Source: Macrostomum hystrix (taxonomy: Eukaryota; Platyhelminthes; Macrostomidae). Taken from it: a stretch of DNA of 64,000 nucleotides. Positions 33,961 through 43,127 of this stretch are shown one piece after another. The notes under the pieces are model-generated. The model was not told the origin of the DNA. It searched no databases and saw only the letters and a list, made by a program, of their open reading frames with translations. Position 1 is the first letter of the stretch, and every line of letters starts with the position of its first letter. Position numbers and translations under genes: made by a program. Where the stretch lies: contig CATNEN010000007.1 of NCBI GenBank assembly GCA_950097015.1, forward strand, positions 1,550,001 through 1,614,000, given 5' to 3'.

Positions 33961-34510
33961 CTAGAATCTACTAGCTACTATATACTACTACTAAATACGA
34001 TCGTAGCACTGTAAATACTTGTATTGAAATGCTTAAATTCCTCATTCTAGCATCAACTAACATGCAAATACTTACGAAAAAGGCAGGCCCATGCAGGTCC
34101 ACGCAATTCATTCTGCCAGGATTAAAGGACTTTCATAGAAATATAACTTAACATTCTGTGCTAAAAAAGTGAAATAGTCGGAGAGAAAATTATCTACTGC
34201 AGCTCATACATTTGTCCTGGGTTTTGCAGGATGAAATGAGCGAGTTATAGTAACGCCTGTTTGGGTCGATGCTTTTTATAAAAAAAATTTACCGTAGGGA
34301 CATTTTTCACACATAGTAGAACGTACAGTGAAATGCGATAGTATAACAAATAAATATTTTGGGTGTATAAAAGTAGATAATTAGCATATTGTATACGAGC
34401 GTACGCGTAATTTTATATTGTATTGCGGGACTGCTTTACTTGTCAATGTGTGCAATTTTTCAGGTACTGTACATCCCTCGTTCCATCTCTGTTTACAGTT
34501 ATTCGACCAT
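33961..34510. other. Intergenic, no gene seen
   Basis: AT-rich sequence downstream of both the LINE remnant and the repeat-protein gene. It presumably includes the 3' UTR of the latter. Confidence 0.4.
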
Positions 34511-37500
34511 TTAGTCCTGAGCTACTGGTTCCTTTGCCGCGCTTACGACCGTTTTCTTCTGCTTCTTTTGTAGTTCCCTTCTTGCTGTGACGCTGCAGCA
34601 ACCCATCCATTCGCCGCAGATCAGCGGGAAGTAATTCGCACGTTTCTCAGTAGTTTTTGACTGCTTCTGCAGCCGCTTGATGTCGCTCGATGCATCTTCG
34701 TGGGTAGACCAGCTGCTGTCTGAGCTGCAGCTAGGTGTCTGCTTACTATTGTCTTCGAGCAGCTGAGCCCTCGGTCGGTAATTAATAGCTGGCATGGCTT
34801 GAGCTATGTCTGACTCATTTCTGTCGAGCAAATTCTGTGAGCTTTGATCAAGCTGCAGCAGAGGACGAAGTTTTGAGATATGAGAAACAGGAGCATTCTG
34901 ATGATGACTCAGACTCTGTCGATGTTCGTGCAGCAGCTCAGAAGGCTGTCCTTTCTGTTGTGCTCTTTTCTGTGGCAGGTTGTTGCGCCGACAGATCTGC
35001 GTATTCGGGTGCTGTTCAATATGATTCGTCTGTGCCCGTGGAGCCAAGCTGCGTTGCCTCTCATACTGCAGCAACTGCTGCTGATGGAAACCGCGTGTGG
35101 CGTTGTTCGCCTCGCCAACTCGCTCTATCGTTTCGGCCTTGAATTTCAGTGGCGACATATCCATGTGCAATTTATACAGCTCAGCCAACAATGCCGAACC
35201 TTCTTGTTTACGTTTCAGTAACAATGATTTGCTCATGTTAGGCCTCTGGAGTGTTTTAGGCATTTCGAATGGGTTGTCTGCTTCAATGTCTCTTCTTAAA
35301 TGGCAACCTTTACTGTCTGGATTTTCGGAAAAATCTGTGTTTACAACTTCGTCCTCCACTGGGACATAGACGACGTCATCGCCTAGGAGATTATCAGTAG
35401 AATCCTTCTGAATTGAAACTTTTAGAGCCTCCTCTCTAGAAATTATGTCGGTGCCAACGCTTACAGTACTCTCTCTGCCAATAGCACAACTGTCTCTTGA
35501 AGCACCAACCTCTCTGCCAGTAGCACATCTGTCTCTCGGAGCTGCAATGTCTCTCACAGTTTCAAAGTTGTCCCTGGACGATCCAATCTGTCGGCTAGTT
35601 AAATTGCCATTGCTGTAACCGGCAGTGGTATTAGCAATGCTGTCTTGGCGAACTGCGATCGCTCTGCTAGGTTCATAGCCGTTCTGGCGAGCTGCGATCT
35701 CTCTGCTAGCGTCATAACAGTCTTGGCGAGCTGCGATCTCTCTGCTCGGTTCATAGCCGTTCTGGCGAGCTGCAATCTCTCTGCTAGCTTCATAACAGTC
35801 TTGGCGAGCTGCGATCTCTCTGCTAGCGTCATAACAGTCTTGGCAAGCTGCGATCTCTCTGCTAGCGTCATAACAGTCTTGGCGAGCTGCAATCTCTCTG
35901 CTAGCTTCATAACAGTCTTCGCGAGCTGCGATCTCTCTGCTAGCGTCGTAACAGTCTTGGCGAGCTGCGATCTCTCTGCTAGCTTCATAACAGTCTTGGC
36001 GAGCTGCGATCTCTCTGCTAGCTTCATAACAGTCTTGGCGAGCTGCGATCTCTCTGCTAGCTTCATAACAGTCTTGGCGAGCTGCAATCTCTCTGCTAGC
36101 TTCATAACAGTCTTGGCGAGCTGCAATATCTCTCCCAGATTCATAGTTGTCCCTGGGAGATGAACTCTGTCTGCCAGTTCCACATACTATCTTGGGAGAT
36201 GCACTCTGTGAGCCAGATATGGGGCCGTCTCTTGTAGATGCACTCTGTCTGCTAGGTACATAGCCTTCCCTGAGAGATGCACTCTGTCTGACAGTTATAC
36301 AGCTCTCCCTGGGAGATTCAGTCAGTCTTCCACGTACATAGCCGTCTCGGGGAGATGCACTCTGTCTGCCAGTTACACAACCGTCCCTGGGAGATCCACT
36401 CAGTCTTCCAAGTACATTGCCGTATTGGGGAGATCCACTCGGTCTGTCAGTTACATAGCCGTCCCTGGGAGATCCACTCAGTCTTCCTGGTACATTGCCG
36501 TATTGGGGAGATCCACTCGGTCTGTCAGTTACACAGCCGTCCCTGGGAGATCCACTCAGTCTTCCTGGTACATTGCCGTATTGGGGAGATCCACTCGGTC
36601 TGTCAGTTACATAGCCGTCCCTGGGAGATCCACTCAGTCTTCCAGGTACATTGCCGTCTTGGGGAGATCCACTCGGTCTGTCAGTTACATAGCTATCCCG
36701 GGGAGATCCACTCTGCGTGCCAGGTACATAGCTATCCCGGGGAGATCCACTCTGCGTGCCAGGTACATAGCCGTCCCTGGGAGATCCACTCAGTCTTCCT
36801 GGTAAATTACCGTATTGGGGAGATCCACTCGGTCTGCCAGATACATAGCCGTCCCTGGGAGATCCACTCAGTCTTCCTGGTACATTGCCGTCTTGGGGAG
36901 ATCCACTCGGTCGGCCAGTTACATAGCCGTCCCTGGGAGATCCACTCAGTCTTCCTGGTACATTGCCGTATTGGGGAGATCCACTCGGTCTGCCAGATAC
37001 ATAGCCGTCCCTGGGAGATCCACTCAGTCTTCCAGGTACATTGCCGTCTTGGGGAGATCCACTCGGTCTGCCAGATACATAGCCGTCCCTGGGAGATCCA
37101 CTCAGTCTTCCTGGTACATTGCCGTCTTGGGGAGATCCACTCGGTCGGCCAGTTACATAGCCGTCCCTGGGAGATCCACTCAGTCTTCCTGGTACATTGC
37201 CGTATTGGGGAGATCCACTCGGTCTGCCAGATACATAGCCGTCCCTGGGAGATCCACTCAGTCTTCCAGGTACATTGCCGTCTTGGGGAGATCCACTCGG
37301 TCGGCCAGTTACATAGCCGTCCCTGGGAGATCCACTCAGTCTTCCTGGTACATTGCCGTCTTGGGGAGATCCACTCGGTCTGCCAGATACATAGCCGTCC
37401 CTGGGAGATCCACTCAGTCTTCCTGGTACATTGCCGTCTCGGGGAGATGCACTCTGTCTGCCAGGTACATAGTCGTCCCGGGGAGATCCACTCTGCGTAC

Positions 37501-38611
37501 CAGGTACATAGCTATCCCGGGGAGATCCACTCTGCGTGCCAGGTACATAGCTATCCCGGGGAGATCCACTCTGCGTGCCAGGTACATAGCTATCCCGGGG
37601 AGATCCACTCTGCGTGCCAGGTACATAGCTATCCCGGGGAGATCCACTCTGCGTGCCAGGTACATAGCTATCCCGGGGAGATCCACTCTGCGTGCCAGGT
37701 ACATAGCTATCCCGGGGAGATCCACTCTGCGTGCCAGGTACATAGCTATCCCGGGGAGATCCACTCTGCGTGCCAGGTACATAGCTATCCCGGGGAGATC
37801 CACTCTGCGTGCCAGGTACATAGCTATCCCGGGGAGATCCACTCTGCGTGCCAGGTACATAGCTATCCCGGGGAGATCCACTCTGCGTGCCAGGTACATA
37901 GCTATCCCGGGGAGATCCACTCTGCGTACCAGGTACATAGCTATCCCGGGGAGATCCACTCCGAGTGCCAGGTACATAGCCGTTCACGTGGGATGAGCTC
38001 TGACAGATAGTTACACAGCGGCTCCTGAGAGATGCACTCTGTCTGACAGATGCATAACCTTCTATGGAAGCTGGGCGCACTCCGCCGAATGCATGGCTTT
38101 CTCTGGGAGCAGCGCGCACTATGCCATAAGCGTTGCTGTATGTGCGAGCTGTACTGTCTTTTCCTGTCGCGTTTGTCTCTTTGGGGACTGTACGATTCAG
38201 GCCAGCCGGTTGAGTTACTCCCTCTTCGTCGGCTTCATCGCTATCTTCATCAGCTACATTGCTAAATTTGCCACTTTTTGCAGTACTAAATTCTCCTCCA
38301 CCTCTGAAGGATTCTCTACCGTATTGCAATTGCACTCTATCTCTGTATGCGTCTTCTTGCATGCCCCGTTCACAGATGATTTGCCACAGTGCCTTATGGT
38401 AGCGCCGTTTGCAATCCAGAATGCGCTTACGCACGGGCTCCAGGTCCACGCCGAGGTCGACAACGGAGCTGAATATGCCTAATGATAGAGAGCCGAAAGG
38501 GATGCCATTCATGTCTGCAGCGAATTCTGAAAGGTCCACTATTGCTTGCAAATTAGTGAAAAAATAGCATAAATTTGCGTTCTTATCGAAAGTTTCAAGT
38601 AGTTTGCACAT
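34511..38611 (-). CDS. Large repeat-rich protein of unknown function, intronless, 1366 residues
   Basis: An uninterrupted 4.1 kb frame from the ATG at 38611 to the stop at 34511. The N-terminal about 190 residues look globular (MCKLLETFDKNANLCYFF at the start, then a basic EPVRKRILDCKRRYHKALW helix) and lack a signal peptide. Residues about 205-1010 are about 60 tandem 13-residue repeats whose two forms, PRDSYVPGTQSGS and RQDCYEASREIAA, align as one family. The C-terminal about 350 residues are Gln/Ser/Arg-rich, with a possible coiled coil near the end. Non-repetitive flanks of several hundred codons without a stop argue for a real gene rather than a satellite artefact. SP motifs suggest possible proline-directed phosphorylation (inference). 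I do not recognise the family; unseen upstream exons are possible. Confidence 0.7.
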   Translation of the reverse strand: MCKLLETFDKNANLCYFFTNLQAIVDLSEFAADMNGIPFGSLSLGIFSSVVDLGVDLEPVRKRILDCKRRYHKALWQIICERGMQEDAYRDRVQLQYGRESFRGGGEFSTAKSGKFSNVADEDSDEADEEGVTQPAGLNRTVPKETNATGKDSTARTYSNAYGIVRAAPRESHAFGGVRPASIEGYASVRQSASLRSRCVTICQSSSHVNGYVPGTRSGSPRDSYVPGTQSGSPRDSYVPGTQSGSPRDSYVPGTQSGSPRDSYVPGTQSGSPRDSYVPGTQSGSPRDSYVPGTQSGSPRDSYVPGTQSGSPRDSYVPGTQSGSPRDSYVPGTQSGSPRDSYVPGTQSGSPRDSYVPGTQSGSPRDSYVPGTQSGSPRDDYVPGRQSASPRDGNVPGRLSGSPRDGYVSGRPSGSPQDGNVPGRLSGSPRDGYVTGRPSGSPQDGNVPGRLSGSPRDGYVSGRPSGSPQYGNVPGRLSGSPRDGYVTGRPSGSPQDGNVPGRLSGSPRDGYVSGRPSGSPQDGNVPGRLSGSPRDGYVSGRPSGSPQYGNVPGRLSGSPRDGYVTGRPSGSPQDGNVPGRLSGSPRDGYVSGRPSGSPQYGNLPGRLSGSPRDGYVPGTQSGSPRDSYVPGTQSGSPRDSYVTDRPSGSPQDGNVPGRLSGSPRDGYVTDRPSGSPQYGNVPGRLSGSPRDGCVTDRPSGSPQYGNVPGRLSGSPRDGYVTDRPSGSPQYGNVLGRLSGSPRDGCVTGRQSASPRDGYVRGRLTESPRESCITVRQSASLREGYVPSRQSASTRDGPISGSQSASPKIVCGTGRQSSSPRDNYESGRDIAARQDCYEASREIAARQDCYEASREIAARQDCYEASREIAARQDCYEASREIAARQDCYDASREIAAREDCYEASREIAARQDCYDASREIAACQDCYDASREIAARQDCYEASREIAARQNGYEPSREIAARQDCYDASREIAARQNGYEPSRAIAVRQDSIANTTAGYSNGNLTSRQIGSSRDNFETVRDIAAPRDRCATGREVGASRDSCAIGRESTVSVGTDIISREEALKVSIQKDSTDNLLGDDVVYVPVEDEVVNTDFSENPDSKGCHLRRDIEADNPFEMPKTLQRPNMSKSLLLKRKQEGSALLAELYKLHMDMSPLKFKAETIERVGEANNATRGFHQQQLLQYERQRSLAPRAQTNHIEQHPNTQICRRNNLPQKRAQQKGQPSELLHEHRQSLSHHQNAPVSHISKLRPLLQLDQSSQNLLDRNESDIAQAMPAINYRPRAQLLEDNSKQTPSCSSDSSWSTHEDASSDIKRLQKQSKTTEKRANYFPLICGEWMGCCSVTARRELQKKQKKTVVSAAKEPVAQD
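35605..38000 (-). repeat. 39-bp coding minisatellite (13-residue units)
   Basis: All units keep a 39-bp period. At 36130-38000 they encode SGSPRDSYVPGTQ-type repeats. About a dozen copies are nearly identical (37500-37970), and others alternate as 78-bp dimers (GNVPGRL / GYVSGRP). At 35620-36130 they encode the AARQDCYEASREI type. Length changes in whole units keep the frame. Confidence 0.9.
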
Positions 38612-39114
38612 AGACACTCTAGACGGTGAGTAGGCTCAGGCTAAGCTCAGACTCTGGATTCTGGAGAAAATTATAGAATGGAGTGCTATTCTGAGCCAGA
38701 TATTTTTTCCGCCCAATTTTCACTTTTAGCATCCTAGCCACCCGTTATTTTTTATTGGCTCGTGAATGCCATAGACGAACGCATTTTCGAGCAACCATTA
38801 TAGCTCTCAACTAGCTCAAAAAGAAATTATGCCAACGAAACTTGTGACAGTTGTGAGTTTTTCATTTTCATTTGACAAATATATATATAAGAAAATAAGA
38901 CTTTTATAAACAAAGCTATATAAAAACAATGGAGCTTAATGTTGGGCATGCTGTACTAAGATTAACGGATTTGTACTTGCTCCAGATCAAAAGCAATAGC
39001 TAGTTGATTATGTGCTGAAAAAATGACTTTTCCTATCTCCGCAGTGCATTTTTTCCAGGAAATCGGCCTTCAAAAAATTTACACGATCTTTGAGTTTCCC
39101 GTCCTGTTATACTA
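38612..39114. other. Upstream region of the repeat-protein gene
   Basis: AT-rich sequence with no further exon recognised. It probably contains the promoter of the minus-strand gene. Confidence 0.4.
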
Positions 39115-39796
39115 CAGTGGTCCTCGGGTTTACCGTATAGTAGACTATAGTAAAGAAATGAAATCGATTTAGTCAAGTCCCTCTAAATCTGTCTTTTGTA
39201 ACTTTTATTAGGTCAAAGTGAATTTTATTTAGTCGTTTAGCCATGAGACGAAAGCTTAAACAAGAACAACACAAACCAAAAACTTTATGTCACGACACTT
39301 CCCCTTTTCAATTTAATCAACAATGTCTTCCATGGCAATGCAGCGGGGTATGTACCGAAGGCTCTCACGATGCCAGGCTTCGCAGTGAGGCTGTGTGACA
39401 GCTGCCATACTCGCCTCCAGTTCGCGCTCAAGAATGTGAGCGCGGTGTTCTTGTAGACTGATGCCAATTGCGTTGGCAGCGTTCCTGAGACTACGTCTCA
39501 ATGCCTGAACGCGTCAACTTTGTTCGTATTTAACGAAAACATTTCTGGCAGACTGACGTGGAATGTTTAGCTGTCTCGCTAGTTGCTGCCAATCGACATT
39601 GCCAATAAAGGCGTCGATGAGTCTTCGCCGATCCTTCTTAGAGATTGTAACTCTGCGAATGCCTACAGCTGCCGTCATGATGACTAAATAAAATTCACTT
39701 TGACTAAAATCAAGTCATGGAAAGGTTTAAAAACGCGGCACTTGACTAAATCGATTTCATTTCTTTACTATAGTCTATGGTAAACCCAAAGTGCTG
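39115..39796. mobile_element. Tc1/mariner-like DNA transposon remnant
   Basis: Terminal inverted repeats of about 60 bp start CAGTGGTCCTCGGGTTTACC on the left and contain TATAGTAAAGAAATGAAATC on both sides. A second inverted pair (GACTAAATAAAATTCACTTT near 39685, complement near 39216) lies inside. A TA precedes the left end, but the right flank is not TA, so the target duplication is decayed or the right end is diverged. At 682 bp with only a transposase fragment, it is defective. Confidence 0.7.
39313..39678 (-). pseudogene. Transposase N-terminal (helix-turn-helix) fragment with an in-frame stop
   Basis: From the ATG at 39678 the frame reads a DNA-binding helix-turn-helix with DWQQLARQLNIPRQSARNV. 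It meets TGA at 39514-39516 and continues in the same frame (RVQALRRSLRNAANAI...) to about 39313. In Tc1/mariner-type transposases this position is usually Gly in a GR motif, so the TGA is probably a point mutation of a Gly codon. No DDE catalytic domain remains. Confidence 0.6.
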
Positions 39797-41439
39797 ACAA
39801 AATCAAACTCACTTTTCTAGGACTGATGGGGCCAAGGACTAAATAAAACTCACTTATGTCCAAAAAAATTGTTAAAAGGTGTACTATCTGCGAATCTACT
39901 TAAATATACTTCTTCTGTTCAAAAATTCTGGTTTCTAAGAATTATACTTTTTTACATTTTTTATGTACGGATGTGACAGTATGCTCTGTTTAGACTGATT
40001 CATTTTATTATTTTTTTTAATTGAAAACGATAAACGAACAGATACTAATTATTTTATTTTATTACTATGTAAATTTTATAGGATGCAATTCCACACCAAA
40101 AATAAAGTTCGATTTAATTCCATTTGCTCAGCTGCCACTGCAATAGACAAACAAACCAGAGAATTACCATTGCAACTAATAGTCATAGACAGGCTGCAGT
40201 TGTGCTGCAAAAATGGATACATTTTTAATATATGTGTACCTGTATATAATATGACTATGTAATGTTATGCACATATTTATACTGAACTGAAGTATTGTCT
40301 ATCAGATGTCTTATCTTAGCTATGTTTTTAATTTTTGGCATGTCAAATGTGCATGCTGATCTTGCAGAATGCTGGCTTGTAGTCCATTGTATGCCAACAA
40401 TGGTGAGTGTATGCCTGATTAATCTGGTGTACACTCCCTCTTCTGGACTAGCCTATGGGTCTCTCTCAAGTAACTAACTTGGTTTATATTTGTAAAACAT
40501 TTACATTCTAAGAGAATTAAACTAAATTATTAAATTATTTGGTTGCCAATAGTCACATGGCTTATAGGCAGATAAGAAATTAAATCCAATAATTATATAT
40601 AATTTGATAGTTATTTTTTGCCTGCAGCTACAGTTGTCTAGAAAAATAAATGAGCAACATTTTCCTAATAGTAGTAATGTGAGGGTGCTAGTCACTTCAT
40701 CATCTACCATATCGTCATATTGGATGACGAACTGACCAATTTAAATGGGTGCGCTGTTGACAGATGACGAAGTGACCAAGGTCCAACAGTTAATTGATTT
40801 GCAGATGACGAAGTGACTTAGATTATACTAATCTGAGAATTGTGCATGTAATGAGTAGGGCCTATAGTTTGTTCCTGTAAGTGTTTGTGTAAGCGCATAT
40901 TAATGTAAGTTTTTCAGTGCCACTTGCAAGGGGAGATGGACATATATATGATATACATACTTTGCGTATCTGCGTACTTAATTTTTAGGCACCCTATTTA
41001 GTGCGTACATTGCCAATGTGCATCTATGCTTAAGTTTGAGACTGTTTGATCGCGCAATATTGTAGGCGATCCAGTGCTGGTTGATTTATGCAGCGAGCAA
41101 CAATCTGACAATGCACAATTACGTACAGTTTTAAAATGTTTTACTTTACTTTTTAGTCTCATTATTTTACTTATACTTTTATTTTACTATTTTACAGCTC
41201 TATAGCTGATTGGCAGATGACGAAGTGACTAAGAATGAGGAGTGAGCCAATTCGAAGATGACAAAGTGACTAATGTTTGGCAGTGCCTTCATTAGTATAT
41301 GACGAACTGACCTAGGGCAATCATATTTTGGCGAAACCTCATTTGACGAAAAAGTTATGAGGAAGTGACTAGGATCCGTAATGTGACATACTATGTGATT
41401 CTAAATTAGTTTAACAATACTATTAGGCCATATATTAGT
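39797..41439. other. AT-rich intergenic region with a dispersed TGACGAAGTGAC motif
   Basis: There is no gene. About eight copies or near-copies of TGACGAAGTGACT or TGACGAACTGACC occur irregularly from 40690 to 41372, one of them inverted. Just right of the mariner-like element, 39835-39858 repeats part of its subterminal sequence (GACTAAATAAAACTCACTT). Confidence 0.6.
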
Positions 41440-42120
41440 TTAAAAAACTTTTTGAGCTATAATATACTATATGAAAAGTATAGAAACAATTAAATATTTT
41501 TGGCATTCTTTTCAAATTGTTGCTTAAACTGTTTTTCTAAAAAGTTTTATTTTAAATTGATGCAAAAGCATTAAGAAATGATTTTGAAACAATGGGAAAC
41601 AATGAAAAAATCAAACAATTATATGATGGATGTCAAAATGTTGTATCCAAATTCTGCAGGATTGTGTGTCAAAATTCAGTAGGGGTAATAATAAGGGAGT
41701 TTGGACAGTGCTACCAGGCGGCCTCCTAGCTAACATAGTGTTTATAGGCTTTAGGTGTGTTAGTTAATGGTAGAAAATTAGTAGTGTTAGCAGAATGCAG
41801 AAAATGTGTTAATACTTCCCCTCCCACTAACCAGCTCATCCCTTTTGGACATAGACACTCCCAAGCATTTCAACCATTTTATTTTATTTCCCCTGCACTG
41901 AACATTTGCCACAGACAAGTTCCCCAGAACCCCAGAAGAGGCAGCCCCAGTTCAGTTAGTGCAAAAAAGCTGCCTTAATGATCAAAATTCCAAGTTGTCA
42001 CATTGATTTGAAATGATACTTTTCAGAAAAACTGTTTAACAAATGATTTGAAAAGAATGCCTATTTTTACATAATAATAAAATTCCTTTCTATAAGTATA
42101 GTATAACTTGAATAGGTTGA
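41440..42120. mobile_element. MITE-like foldback element, copy B
   Basis: The inverted pair of about 45 bp at 41501-41545 and 42018-42063 shares GGCATTCTTTTCAAAT, GTTTTTCT and AAAAGT. Weaker matches continue outward. The centre (about 41810-41870) carries ATACTTCCCCTC and CATAGACACTC, alignable with copy A at 19.53-20.19 kb. It has no coding capacity. Confidence 0.6.
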
Positions 42121-43120
42121 GACAAGAATTTATATGAGAAGAGGATGAGATAAGAAATTATATCTCAAGATTTACAGCTAATATAGTAATTCTAAGTTTA
42201 AAAAAACTAAAAATACACAATTAGTAACCAGTTGCAATGCTCAAATGAGTCAAGATCCCATTGAACCTTTTTTCATTACCACATCAATTATTGAATGTGA
42301 CATAAGGAATGTCTAGATCAATTTACAAATGCCATAACTTAACATGATGCCGTATTAGCATATTTTGAACAAAATTTAACATTTAGCCTCTGATTGCATC
42401 TGTAACAAATAGCAATGATATAAGAATAGAACTGTTCTGAACAAGCAGCATTATTATGACCTTATTGCAATTTGGTCTCTCAATTAACTCTCCAAGGCAA
42501 GACTTCGTTTTCGTGAATTCATTTAAGTATCAGGCTGCTAAACCGCCTACTGCTAGTAGTAGCCAAGACAGGAAATATCTAAGATATTTTTAACACTATT
42601 GTAATGCTGACATGCTAGTATGCTAATGCTGCCTGTCATTTAAATTTTGTAATTTTCAATAAATCTGCTAGATATTGGTACAAAGGACAAACTTCTAACT
42701 TTAGAATTTAATCTGTATTGCTGAAATTTCCAGCCCAATTTGCAGTTAGGTGCATAATTCAAGTGCTTTCTGTAGTTACTCTTTTGACCTATAAGCAAAA
42801 ATGATGTCTGTTTCAGCATTTCCTTACGCTTACAACTGATGAATTATTCGGCTCCCAGCTTGTGGGTTGTTATTCTTAATAAAATATTCTGAATACTGTC
42901 TAGACGGCCCCTGTTGTGCATTTGCCAAATTTCCGTTCTGTAAATCTCTCTCACTGTATCTATCATGGCTATTTTTCGTACTTTTATTTTGTTTTCTTCC
43001 CATGATATGTTTATGCATCGCAATGGCTTCTTTCACATAACTTCTTTTACAAACACTCTACGGGACAGCTTTTGTGGTGCGCAGTTTTTAACATACTCAA
43101 TGAAATTTTAACAATCTTAT
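42121..43120. other. Intergenic, no gene supported
   Basis: AT-rich sequence. A minus-strand open frame near 42830-43018 is polar and without a recognisable domain, so I leave it uncalled. Confidence 0.4.
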
Positions 43121-43127
43121 TGAAGGA

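Noticed and set aside
36355..38010. Plus-strand 551-codon frame opposite the repeat protein
   Set aside because: It is the shadow of the 39-bp coding repeat in a stop-free antisense frame. The minus frame is the one that continues through the unique flanks.
42830..43018. Minus-strand polar open frame (MHKHIMGRKQNKSTKNS...)
   Set aside because: Short, AT-rich, no domain, no splice context and directly next to a repeat. Not enough to call a gene.
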